From Phylloscopus collybita (Eukaryota; Chordata; Aves; Passeriformes; Phylloscopidae), in assembly GCA_027886175.1 (NCBI GenBank), contig JAJNNQ010000004.1, positions 930,001 through 994,000 of the forward strand: a DNA stretch of 64,000 bases, given 5' to 3'. The position numbers and the translations under genes are program-made. The notes beneath the pieces are model-generated. The model made no database searches, was not told the DNA's origin, and saw only the letters and a program-made list of their open reading frames with translations. This document shows, one piece after another, positions 49,918-61,635 of this stretch. Every line of letters begins with the position of its first letter. Position 1 is the first letter of the stretch.

Positions 49918-52900
49918 ATAATAAGGTAAAGATGAATAGTTAACAACTGGCTAGATATACAGCTGATCCCTTGATTTAATAGGGCTTTAGAGGGAAAACT
50001 ATCCAGTGGCAGGGAAGTGACATTAGAATAAAAAGTAGAAAACATGTAGCAAGATCTAAATACAGAATGTTAACAAATCAGCAAAACCAAGTCATTTAGA
50101 AAAAAAAGGGAAAAAAGCATTATCTGAATAGTTGAAATAAGTAGTTGTAGGACCACTTTAACATTTTTATTTTATTACACAAATATCCAAACCTACAATT
50201 TAATGTAGGTCAGTATTCTTGCCAGTCAGTTTGCATGGATTTTTTAAACATATCCTAGTACTAGTAAACACTCAGAATGCATACCTTTATTATTCTGTCA
50301 GAATGGTATTTGATATGGATGGAAACTTTTCTTGAATAAACTGCAAATTTCAGCACCTCAGTCAATGGACAAACAGAAAATATATTCAATGCAGGTACAA
50401 ATATACCTATGTACAGTCACATACAGCAGTAAGCAAGAACAGGTTTGTAAGGCTGTAAGTCCTTTGGGCATATAACTTCAGCGTATAACCAATAACACCA
50501 TTAACAATAAAAGAAATGGAGAAGGTAGATTATAGCTTCCCCACTTAATTTCATTGTTTTTCTCTTTAATCTACCATGTGGCATTTCATTAAAATTATCA
50601 TGATTATAGCAAGAGACTAATAAGTTTTCTGGACTAATGTATCTTTCTAAAAACAAAGATGCAGAATCTAAAGTTCTGCTGGTGTGCCTCCATGCAAGCC
50701 GCACAGGCTTTGGGTGAGCTGCTGCTGCAGGGAAGCCGGACAGAGTTTTCTCTATGTGGCCCTTAATACAAGACCCTTGAGCACTCAGAGTTGTGTAGCA
50801 ATGTTTCAAATCTTAATAATCCAAAATGTAAGTTGGTGGCAAATTGTAACTACTCCTGCTGTAATTCCATCCAGCCATTTTTTGCATCATTTTTGAAATA
50901 CCACTATTAACCCTGCATATCAGTTCTTGTATAAACTGCCATGTGGACTCTGACAATATGTAGTTTATTTTTACTTGGTATTTCCATTGGCAGTGTCATT
51001 CAGCTATTATGTTCAATAAGGTAAAATTTGTCTTCGATACTAAATCCTAAACACATACAGTACTATATATTTCATATTTGAAAACAAGAGAAAAAATCCT
51101 AAAGTTATCATCTTACATGAAACCCTTCATTTGCTGTCACATGACTGTCCTTCAATCAGATGAATTAACTGACAGTGTTCAGGGAGAGATATATCCCAGA
51201 AACTTCACTTCGAGGCATGATATCCTACCATACTTGGGTGAAAGAGAGAATGACTGCAGTATTTGGTACCCTTTATGTATGGGTTATGCTAATGATAGAC
51301 ACATATCAGATTAAGACATCCTTATCATTGTACATAGACCAGGCAGACCTTAAAACAAATATTCATTCATCATCTGATTCAGCATTCAGCTCCAGAATAA
51401 CTCTCACTGGGCTGTGAGTAAGGACTACAGCAAGAGGTGTTTTCAGCATGCTCAGTAGTCCCACACCAAATCATGGAGCCAGTCCCTCTGACACTGGCTG
51501 CATGTTGAAGAAAGAGCTGCATGCTCCCTGATTGATACCAACCAGTATGATTCCACTTGTCAGTGAATTCAATGAGGCTGTTCAGCACTGGGGTCCTCGC
51601 AGAGTATAATCCCGTATCTGTTTAGAACAACATGGTTTCAATCAAAACACTTGATGACAGCTGTCCAGGGAGTTTTTAATTCAACAGGGTGACTGGCTAC
51701 TTAAGGCAGAAGTTTCCAATACAAGAAGTACTACATTTTAATTCATCAATAAAAACTAGGGGAACCATCAATAAAAAAAAAAAAAAAAAAAAAGTACTGG
51801 TGAAGCTCCCTCTCCCCTTCTTCTCCTTTCTGCCATCTTTTCAGTGTCACTGTCATTAGTCTAGCATATGCCCAAGTGTTTTTAGTGTCATGTGATAAAC
51901 ATAAAAACAAGTCTGGCTTCTACCCAGTCCTTCTTGGCTCATGATCACACAAAACCTCCATGAAAGGAGAAAAATTACTTCTAAGGATTAGTGTTACCAT
52001 TTTACAGACACTCTGAGCAAAACCATGAGCCAGGACTACAGGCCACTGAAAGGCATTGCGAAGTGAAGTTTGGGTGATTGTCTTCTGAGTGATTTTAAGT
52101 AAAACACTCATTTCCTCTGACATGGTTGCTGAGCTGACTTTTGCTTACATAAAATTCTTTGAAATGCTCCTTGCTACCCTCTTTATTTTTTTAATCTTAT
52201 TCTAATTTCAGCTTTGTTCATTAAAAACCCATCAGTGAACTATTATGTTTGAACTCTGACTTAAACAGGCCACTTGGGGGTACTGTGCTGTAAAGCCAAG
52301 AGAGCAAGCAACATAAAATGACAGACATAATCTCATTCACAGCCTAAATTTGCAGAAGAAAACCTGGAATATAAATGTGTCTGGATAGGACCGGGGTTTT
52401 TATGATTAATTGCCAATTGTTGTCCACAGAAGATTGAACTATGCTGTGAAACCAAGCAAAAGTGTTCTTTGGGGCTTCTACTGCTTTCCTTCAGATGTAC
52501 GGGGTGGGAAGGAGCACAGTGAAACTCACAAGAAGTTAAAAAGAGCCAAGTATTGATACACTATTTATTTGTTGCCTTGTTAAGGCTATTGCATATTAAG
52601 GGTTTATGCAAGGTTGCAACCTGGCTTAATTACCAGTGCTTCCCCATAGTTTCCCTGTAGAAAGCACACCTTGCCTAACCATTAATTCAATTAAGAATCA
52701 AGAGCTGTGCTATTTAAGCATATAAATGTGATATATGTTTGTTGAGCTACAATTTGTGGAATATTGTCAGGAAAAAAAGATTAAAATTTCACTTAAAAAC
52801 TAGACTAAAAAAATAACAGAGAGTAACCAGCAATGTTGAAACAGTAACAAACTTTGATATGTTGCTTTGATTAATTGAAGAAATACAGAAATGGTAAAAT

Positions 52901-53482
52901 TGGCCAGTATTTCACAGATTTGTACTTCTCTTCATTCAAATGTAGCAATTTTATACCACAGCAAGACGGTAATATCATTATAATACGACTACTCATATTT
53001 CAGAATTATCCAGTTTAATTAGATGTATTAAAATAGGCTGAAACATTATATCTAGTCATATGCTGAATCATAAACCCCAGAATGTCTTTATAATTTCCTG
53101 CTGGCCTTTAATAATTTTTTTCCTTTTTTTTAATTTGTTTCTCTGATCATGCACTTACAGAAGTTAATGAGTACAGATTTCTAAAGCAGCCAGATGATTT
53201 AAGAAAATAAGTTCTATTTCTAGTAGCATCTTATCTAAGAGAGTGGAATGTAAGCTGTGAAGTAGTGACTTCTTGAAAATGGGCATTTAATTTTGATACT
53301 TCTAAATAGTTTAGACACTAGCTCCAACTATGTAATGTGCTGAGTACTATTCCTCTCAAAATCAAAACTCAGACTCCTTTGGGTTAAGGATTTAAGACTT
53401 GTTCATGTGTGGAACTTCAGCATCTACCTAATAAAAATCATGCACTTTTATAGCTTGCAGTTTTCTGTAATGTGATGTAAGA
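49918..53482. other. Intergenic, no supported gene
   Basis: AT-rich sequence with a 21-base A run (51773-51793). Minus-strand open segments at 50501-50809, 51379-51588 and 51920-52123 read partly like protein, but they contain or adjoin stops without suitable splice sites and match no family I know. Confidence 0.4.
51773..51793 (+). repeat. poly(A) run, about 21 bases
   Basis: An uninterrupted A run following ATCAAT. Simple repeat. Confidence 0.93.
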
Positions 53483-53605
53483 ACATAAAACTGGAAAGAC
53501 CCTCTTGGAATATTAAGTCTAAGCCCTTTTTATTGCAAATAATCTTCTACTGTCTTGTCCCCCATAAGTATGTAAACTTACACTTAAAAATAACTTGTTC
53601 CTTTT
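53483..53605 (-). mobile_element. Possible ancient CR1-like LINE 3' fragment
   Basis: AACATAAAACTGGAAAGACC followed by CTCTTGGAATATTAAGTCTAAGCCC resembles the reverse complement of an old CR1 3' end (AACTGGAAGGGACCT, then ATCAAGTCCA), with many changes. The identification rests on this word order only. Confidence 0.4.
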
Positions 53606-56600
53606 TATCCATGTAGGAAAATTCCTCCAAAATCCTATTCCTTGAATTCTTAGTTTCCAGTCTGTATTTACTCATAAAAAGTTTGCACTCATTTGTTTTT
53701 CCTGCTTGTGTAAATTCTCTTCATTGGTCTTTCTGGTATGTTCATAAAAGTCGAAATCTGGGGGTTTTAAAGTCACATTAGATGTGTGAAAAATATTATA
53801 AAAACACCTTCATAATTATGTTAACCTTCAGAAAGATTTTTAAAGGTCAGCTATTGCAGATACTGAAGCTCTGGAAAGTAATTTAGTTTCAGCTGTATGA
53901 ACCTTACCTGATTAGAATCAACATTAGTATGCAAGTGCAGGCAAAAAAGATGAGACTTCACTGCTCAATCACTGAATTGATCATTCATTAATCCCTTTAA
54001 TCTAATAAATCCAAAAGGGCAAGTTTTTTTCAATGGTTTTCAATGAGTAGTCTTCTGTTTAGTTTAACATTTATTGGTAGATTTTGTGATTTGGAGCAAA
54101 TTTGTCTGCAATGAATTACCTTTTCTTTAATATGTTGCCTACAAATATATGTGTACTCTGGATTCTACTTTATTTTCTCTACACACAGCCAGAATTTCTC
54201 AAACAGCTCCTTTACTGTTTTCATTTCATCATGAATTTTCACTTTTACTCTCAGATCATGAATACATTAAAATCTTACTTTTCTCTTTTCACAAATTGAG
54301 AGTTTTATCCTGTATCATCGTAAAAAAATTTGTTCGTTTGTTTCACTCAGTGACTGCTTAGACAAATGGCTTTCAACACTCTCAAGGGAGAAGTCTCAAG
54401 TCTACAGAACATCTCATAATGGATTGTCTTTATTTTCTAAATCCTGGGAACTCACAGGTAGATAAATTTTTTAATTTTTTTTTTTTTTTTTTTTGTGGGG
54501 GCTGGTTTTGGTTTTGGTTTTGATGGTTTTGCTTTTTGCTTTTGCTTTTGTTTTCATGTAAAAACTTTTTTTTTTTTTCTCCTTCCAGAAAAATGAACCT
54601 GTCCATTCTGTCAATAATATAGGTTATGGCTATGCCATGTCAATTCAATAACCCTCTCTATCTAAATTAGAAGTGTTTCAAGAATCATCACAATATGTTG
54701 GGCATCTCACAGTCTCACATGGCCTGGGGGGAAAGAAACTGACCGAGCTGTTCCGAGCAAACTCATCACTGAACTTTTAAAAACTATTTGCAAAAAGAAG
54801 ATTTATAACTTAATGACTTCATTGATTGTAATTAATATTGATAGTATATGTTGAAAAAAAGCTCTTACAAAAGTACTGCTTATTCAGGTCATGAATCTGA
54901 GTGAAAACAGGGTTTTGTTATGCTTCGTTGGAAGTCAATTAACACACTTAAAAAGGAAATAAAAACGACAAACCATTTCCTTCTCCAGCCACAAAATTTT
55001 GCTATGGTACAATATTGTTTAGTATTTGTTTGACTTAAATACTTTGTAGGAAGAGAACAAGAAACATATGGAACATCAGGCAACCTATACTGAAATGATT
55101 TTCTGGGCATTTTGCAGGGGCAGCTGAGGAAGGGGGAGTTTACAATAGAAGCTGGTAAATCTGACTAAGGCTATATAAAATTGGTGGGCCAGAAGGCTGG
55201 GCAAGGTAGGCAGTTTTTCAAATTATTGTACTGAGCAGTTTATGATTATGAAAACACACAAATATTTTAGAGCTTTTTTCCAAGCAGAAATAAAACTTAC
55301 ATCTATGCTCTGAGTCACTCTTGTTCTGAAGTCATAGATAGCAGACTGGCCTTGTGTTGTACAGGGGTAATAGCCATAAGGGTATCAGAATAAGCACAGT
55401 GTTTTAAGGGAAGCTTGTTAATGGCCTCTCTTGTCTCTACAGTCAGCAAAACTGTCTTTAACAGGAGACCAAGAAATTATTTTGAAAGCACACTGAAGTT
55501 TACTATTTAGAAATTTTGTCCCATTAAAAGAGGGTGCTGTAGAAAGGGGAAGAGTAGAAGAAGGACTTAAAAGTAGAGAAAGACTGAATTGTGTGAAACT
55601 TCTAGGTTATTTTTGGTAGGAAAGACAGAAATTTAAGAGATTATAAGTTAGAGATGGGTAAAGTATATGCAAGAAATGGACAAATGCACATGCTTTAATA
55701 TTTTTTTTGAAACTATCATCATTCTGTGGACATTTTATACACATAATTTACACATTTTATACATAAAATTTATTAATTATTTTCCCCAAAAGCAAGTTCC
55801 TATATACATACATTATATGCATATGGTCTGCAAAGAGAAAGGAAAATATTTTGATGATTTAGTGTACACTTTCTAAAGAGCAAATCTAACATTCATGGCC
55901 AGAGCTTGGCAATAAAGTCTCCATTTGTAGCTAACATAAATTCTTGCTCTTACTTCATACCTCACATTGCCCACTACTCAACAAAACAGAATGTTTGCAG
56001 GGTTGTGCTTAACTAGTATTAGAGGTGGTGGAGACGTTTTGTGGCTCAAAAGATCCTTCTTACAACCCAAATGCAAGCTCTCCTGAGGGCTGGAAGGTTA
56101 ATTAGGAGCCGAAGTCTGTGCTCTATCCTACACTTTACAACGTGTTTCCCATTCCTCAGCTAAACACAATGTAACACAATTTGTCCCTCAAACTCATTTT
56201 TTAGGGCAGGGAAAGTATTTGAGTAAATTGTGCCACATAGGCTTGTTATTTTACAGAGTGTGTTTTGCAGTTGTCTTCATAGGAAACAATGCGTTTCCAT
56301 ACAGTTTCTGGTAGTCTGTACAAAATATAATGTTGATTTGTTTGCATTCAGTGTTTTTCAGAGTCAATGTGAATGTTCTGAGTAGTAAATTTGCAGTAAA
56401 ATTTGTACAACCTTGTGTCACTTTGTCCAAGGCACAACTGTTCCCTGGGAACAACTTCTCTAAATATTTCATGATACCTTTTCTACTGTATTGCACCGGG
56501 AACACAAATAGCAGTGACCAGGGATGTAAAACAAACTTTGGAAAATGCTGAGCAGCAGCAGCTACATTTGCATCTTTGTTACATATAGACACTTTCCTAA

Positions 56601-57744
56601 TTAACATCACATGTCCTGGATTGAACCCCAACACAACTGAAGCATTCCTAGCTCTAATTAAGAGAACGTGTTAATTCATCTTCTCTTACTCAGTTTATAA
56701 TTCTCTTTCTGCCTTTAGAATTTTGGTCAATTCTCAGGCAGTTTGAAGACTTACATCTATTTACATCTCTTTTTTTTCTGTTCCTATCTCTGTATATAGT
56801 ATTTGACCCAAAACAAAGAAACATGTCCAACTTCCATACAACAGAACCACTAAAAATAGATTCTTTAGGTTGTTTGCAGTCATACAGAGACTTCTACAAA
56901 GCTCAAGTCACCACATATTAGCAGGCCATTTAAGGTAATTATCTTCACTTATAGTCTTCACAGATTTTTGAAAGTTTGCTAAAAAATGATTTAAACATTG
57001 AAACTAAGATATGGAAAATGCATTACAGCCTTCTCCCTCCCACCCCTAAAAAGATGTGGTGATCTCTGATGTCAGATATTTGCAGTGCTTGATCATTAGG
57101 TAATGAATCTGGAGTAGATGTATTTTGAATTAATTAGCTGGGGCATGCCAACTAGGTGTTTATGTAGCATTTGCCACAAAATTTTCACCTATGGTCCTGG
57201 CTGCTTGTTTTCACTCTCTTCTAGCACGGTGGTGGTGGGTACTTACCCCATACTTGTCTGTGATGCTGAGTCTCTCACCATCAGTTTGGTCACCCTCCTG
57301 ACTTGTTGATTTGTCTTGGTTTTCACTGGCTGATCTGGGAACAGACTTTATTTTCAACATCAGTCACTGCTATCAGTAAAAGCTTACATAAAATTACAAA
57401 TCTCTGTACCAAGATGGGTAGTGGAGGACTGTGCCACAAATACCAGAGTTTGAAGAAAGTGTCAGGTTAAATAAACTTTTTTCCATGGGCATCAGTGTTT
57501 AGATAAACTACTCAACAGGATATTTCAGCTAGGAAAAGAAATGCCAGGATTATTTGAAAAAATTTGATTATGTGAAAAATCCACAGACACGTTGTGTTGT
57601 TTCTAGTGTCTCACTATGGGCAATTTCTGTCTTCCTGTCATTCAGAAGGCCTTGTCATCCTGCTAATTGTAGATGGTGCACCCACAGAAGAGTGCAACAA
57701 GGTTTTATGTGAAATAAAGAGCCCCAAGGTATGCACTCCCAAGT
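53606..57744. other. Intergenic, no supported gene
   Basis: AT-rich sequence with a T-rich then G/T-rich simple repeat near 54467-54555. The open frames in it, including the 127-codon minus-strand one at 56251-56634, show no domain, splice sites or conserved motif that I recognise. Confidence 0.45.
54467..54555 (+). repeat. T-rich run followed by (GGTTTT)n / (GCTTTT)n
   Basis: About 18 T, then GTGGGGGC, then GGTTTT units turning into GCTTTT units. Simple repeat with a drifting unit. Confidence 0.88.
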
Positions 57745-58384
57745 TGTACTGTTATACTGTTTACTGTAAAGTTAAAGTTGCACTGTTACTTACCTGTTTT
57801 AAACTGTTCATGTTGAATCTGTACCCCTGAATTTCTGCTTATTATGTCCCGAGTTTTGTACTCTTTCTTCCTGAGTTCTGAGCTCCCCTCTCCCGTCGGG
57901 TAAAGCTGCTGCTGCTTCCCACTGCTACTTCCTGTCTGTCTGTCAAACTGCGGACACCGCCCAGTATGGAAATCAGGGAACTCCCATGGTGCCTGGCTGC
58001 GGCCAGAGGTCCAGTTGGAGCTAGAAAAGCCCCTGGGACAACGAGCTGACACAGAAACTGGACCTAAAAAGGACAAAGCTGTGTGAGGCACACGTCCAAC
58101 TACCTGCAGGTAGCAGGTATTTTTGTTACCTTCTCGCCATAACCTGAAAGGAACTGGAGAGGGGTGACCCCCCTGGACCACACAAGCCAAGGTGATTCTT
58201 TGGCAACTCCCGTGAGGAAGGAATCCCGACTCTGCAGCATCAGCAGCAGATTCGACTGCACCTCCTCCTCCGTGGTGTCCACTGGGAGCAGTGGTGGCTT
58301 GTGCAGCCCCTCGAGCCCCTACCCAGAGCTGATTTCTAATAAAGGCCTTTTCAAAGGAGCTGGTCTCCTGGCCTATTTATAACA
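57745..58384 (+). mobile_element. Avian endogenous-retrovirus LTR (solo)
   Basis: A GC-richer block of about 640 bases standing out from AT-rich surroundings. It begins with TG and TGTTATACTG/GTTAAAGTTG-like words, carries a CpG-bearing centre (CTCCCGTCGGG, CTGCGGACACCGCCC), and ends with a polyadenylation signal (AATAAA at 58338-58343) followed by GGTCTCCTGGCC and TATAACA. This is the expected U3-R-U5 order for a plus-strand retroviral LTR. No gag, pol or env lies beside it. The end points are estimated, and no clean target-site duplication was found. The 134-codon minus-strand open frame in it is not a gene. Confidence 0.78.
58338..58343 (+). terminator. LTR polyadenylation signal
   Basis: AATAAA about 40 bases before the right end of the LTR, followed by a GT-containing sequence. 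It could end transcripts that start in the LTR or that read through it in the plus direction. Confidence 0.6.
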
Positions 58385-59141
58385 TTGTGGACATGGCTTT
58401 CCTTACCCATACCAGAACAACCAGTCTGATTTATTATGATGTATAGTTATGTCCTCTTTTCTGGCCATTCCTGTTTCCTGTGTAAACACAGGAAAATGTA
58501 CTTCTCCATCACATTTTGGCTGAGTCTTTGTGCTACAGTGAATACTTTGTCACCATGTCTGTATATTCCAATGTCAGTAGGTACAAGCCCCAGGCAGAGA
58601 GCTTCTCCTGTTGCAAACAACAGCAAGAAGCCAGAACATCCCTGATGCTGAATCCCTCACCACCATCATAGTTATGCGCTTCAGAGATGAGTTCATTTAA
58701 TTTATTTGCAGTGCTATCCCACAGAAAATTGGAGAGGTACAAACAAAGACTTGGTACACTGGGGCAGGGAATCAGAAGCATCATTTGGAGGTTAGGAAAG
58801 GAGAAGGGTACACCTTGTTCAACTTTGTTCCCTGAAGAAAGTATGGATTTGTGTTCCAAATGCTTCCAGAAAGTTGCAAACAAAATAAATTCTGACAAAA
58901 AAAGTTAACTCCCCATTTAAATAGTGAAGTTTGAGTGTAAGAAATGTAAGAATCTAATTTGTGGAGTAAAAGCTGCATGTAATTTAAATTACTGATCTCA
59001 ATGACAGTTTAATCTGAATATCAGATTAATGCTACGGCTCTATAGTCAAGCTGGTAGTGTAGTGGGAATTGTTCCCTTAATTCATATTAATAATTAAATA
59101 TTAGTGAAAGTAATTTTTATTTACAAGATGTAGAAGCCTTG
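58385..59141. other. Intergenic, no supported gene
   Basis: Sequence between an LTR and a CR1 fragment. The minus strand is open for 121 codons (58533-58898) and looks protein-like in part, but a stop follows directly and no family is recognised. Confidence 0.4.
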
Positions 59142-59475
59142 CTAAGGAACATGAAGGACAGGGACATGAGACAGCCAGCACAGCTTTTCCAAGGGCAAGT
59201 CCTGCCTGACCAGCCCAGTGACCTCGAATGATGGAGTGACTCCATCAGTGGACAAGGGAAGGGCTACATATTGTGTCCCTCTGCTCTGCTCTGGTGAGAC
59301 CTCACCTGCAGTGCTGTATCCAGCTCTGGGGTCCTCAGCACAGGAAAGACACTGACTTGTGGGTGTGAGTTCAGAGGAGGGACACAGCTGATCAGAGGAT
59401 TGGAGAACCACTCCTATCACAAAAGACTGAGAGAAGTTGGTTTGCTCAGCCTGGAAAACTAAGGACTTCAGGTTG
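59142..59475 (+). mobile_element. CR1 LINE fragment lacking its 3' tail
   Basis: GCTGTATCCAGCTCTGGGGTCC, GAGACCTCACCTGCAGTGC, and GACCAGCCCAGTGACCTCGA are CR1 blocks from just upstream of those seen at 45142. Similarity ends after CAGCCTGGAAAACTAAGG without the terminal octamers, so the 3' end is lost or unrecognisable. The minus-strand open frame over this region is an artefact of the repeat. Confidence 0.85.
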
Positions 59476-60035
59476 TTACAGCTGCTTTTTAAATTCCATT
59501 TTGTAAAGATGAGAACTGTGAGAAGTAATCTTGAATCTGATTGTAATAAGACTAACAGCAACCACAAGTTTTTCCCTTCTTTTTTGTTTATGATTAAGGT
59601 AGTTTAAGTCTCATGTATGACATCTGTTTTCTTTTCTTTACACTTGAAATAACATGACTGAGTCTCCATGGACTTGATGTTTATATAGGCTTTTACAATT
59701 CCAAAATCTATGTAACATATATGTTATTTGTTTTAGGCATACTATTTTAGTAAAGATTATACAACAGCTATGCTGAATGGGGAGAAAGATCCTAGAAAAG
59801 TGGCAAAGCTATTACAGATAATTCTAAATGTCAAACACTAAGATTTAACTAGTTGACAAATAAGACATTAAACAGAGCACAGTCTTTGCAGAGATCTTGA
59901 CATTAGTTTGTAATGGAAGGAGGATTGCAGACATGAATTGAGTTCAAAGTGTTCTAATGGATGCAGGGTGGGGGAGACTCCATAGTCAATGTCTGTGTGG
60001 TTTCTAATTTAACCCTTGATTGACAAAAATATACA
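59476..60035. other. Intergenic, no feature seen
   Basis: AT-rich sequence between a CR1 fragment and a microsatellite pair. Nothing recognisable. Confidence 0.5.
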
Positions 60036-60092
60036 AAAAATAAAATAAAATAAAATAAAATAAAATAAAATAAAATAAAATAAAATAAAATA
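60036..60092 (+). repeat. (AAAAT)n pentanucleotide array
   Basis: About eleven AAAAT units in register. Confidence 0.97.
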
Positions 60093-60120
60093 ATTTTAAA
60101 ATCCCAGAACAACAATAACT

Positions 60121-60130
60121 AAAACAAAAC

Positions 60131-60161
<31 letters not shown>

Positions 60162-60169
60162 ACAAAAAC
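60121..60169 (+). repeat. (AAAAC)n then (AAAAAC)n array
   Basis: About five AAAAC units, then about four AAAAAC units, then more A/C-rich sequence to about 60230. It starts 28 bases after the AAAAT array. Confidence 0.95.
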
Positions 60170-60230
60170 AACCAAAAAAAACCAACCAGAAATTAAAAAA
60201 AAAAAACACACAAAAAAACTACAACACTAC

Positions 60231-61475
60231 AACAACTACCAGATATACGGAAGTGGCCGTTTGGCTTCTTTTTTATGATAGTTTATCCAGCTCCGTTGCC
60301 TAAAATACTTATACCAGTATCTTTGTGTAGCCCTGGTTCGTGCCTGAGATGTTTTGGTTTTCTGAAACTCTTTTCCCAGAGAGTTTTCTGTCAACAAGAC
60401 AGAACAGTTTTTCTAACTGTAACCTTTGTTTACATTCTTTCCCTAGGAGGGACTTCTTGATGTCCCTCTGGTCTGACCAATGTGATTGAAGAAGTTTGTC
60501 TTTGTTTCATCAATTGAATTGTTCTGTGTAGAAAAGGGAAGAGTTTCCCGGAAATAAATAGTCATTTTCAGCCTTTTGAAGTCGGAGTCTATGCCATTGT
60601 GGTGTACAACAGCGTCATCTTTCCACAATGTGATGCTCTTCATCAGCTAAATACAAACATGCAAACACATCCACCTCCAAACTCACAGCTTGAAACAATA
60701 ATCTTTAGAAGAGGAGACAGCATGCCACTTGGATCAGGACAATGAAGAGAAAAAACAAATATTATGAACAACAATACACCAACTACACCTAGTGCAACTG
60801 AGTGTGAAGTTCAATTTTATTCATTGTATGGTCTCTGTACTGAATTTGTAACCCCCAGTACTTTAATTACTATGAAACCAGCTACACTGAGCTCAAAATG
60901 AGATAATTATTAATAAACCAGAATGACTTCCACTATGTTTTTCACTCAAAGAAACACAGCTATAAAATTTCATGTCTCAGGAGCTTTTTGTGTTGAGATT
61001 TTAGTACTGACTCTTCAAGGATGAAAAAGAGTTATCATTTTTCATCTCCTATTTCTAGATTGACAAGGATTTAAGTAAAATTCCCAGTGGCTCAAGGGTA
61101 AGTATTGCTTACTATGAAAATAAATCATCTAATTCTGCTACTGAATTCTGTAGAGGCAGAGCAATTAAGAGAATCTATTTGAATTATAAATAATGACAGT
61201 ATCATTCTACTGACAGAAAATAAATTACATGAAAATAATAAAAAGAAAAAAACAAAGTATTTTAACTTCATTGGGAGAAAAGCAATTTCTAATTTGTTTT
61301 CTTCTCAACTCAGAACTATAGAAAGTGGAAAAAAGCTGGAGCTAAACCAATTTTGATTTGCTAACTCTTGCAGGCATCCTAAATGAGATAGATTAATTAG
61401 CAGTTGGAATGTGGCTGGGGAAGGAAAGGCGTCCAACTTAACTGGACTTTGCACATTATCACATAGATGTTATTA
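60231..61475. other. Intergenic, no supported gene
   Basis: AT-rich sequence without a recognisable exon, RNA gene or transposon. Confidence 0.45.
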
Positions 61476-61635
61476 TGGAGGATCTCAGAATGGTTGAGAC
61501 TGGAATGGATCTGTGGAGATCAACAAGTCCAACACCCCTGCACAAAACAGGGGTAGCTGGAACAAATTTTTCAAGGCTGTGTCCAGATAGCTTTTGGATA
61601 TCTCTAAGGGTGAAGATATTACTAAATCCTTTAAT
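61476..61635 (-). mobile_element. CR1 LINE, 3' end fragment
   Basis: CTCAGAATGGTTGAGACTGG, TGGAGATCAACAAGTCCAAC, AACACCCCTGCACAAAACAG, GGCTGTGTCCAGATAGC, TTTTGGATATCTCTAAGGG: the reverse complement of a CR1 3' UTR. The outermost octamers are degraded at the left side. Overlapping open frames on both strands are repeat artefacts. Confidence 0.9.

Noticed and set aside
51078..51417. Plus-strand frames with a hydrophobic stretch that looks like a membrane segment
   Set aside because: Two overlapping frames are equally open, neither has splice sites or a known family, and the hydrophobic run follows from T-rich codons.
57786..58190. 134-codon minus-strand open frame
   Set aside because: It lies wholly within an LTR and runs opposite to its sense strand, with no known protein signature.
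57265..58675. Shared word TGATGCTGA, then CTCACCA, near 57265 and 58645
   Set aside because: The match is about 20 bases with mismatches and does not extend, so chance similarity is likely.
59142..59567. 141-codon minus-strand open frame
   Set aside because: It is the reverse strand of a CR1 fragment.
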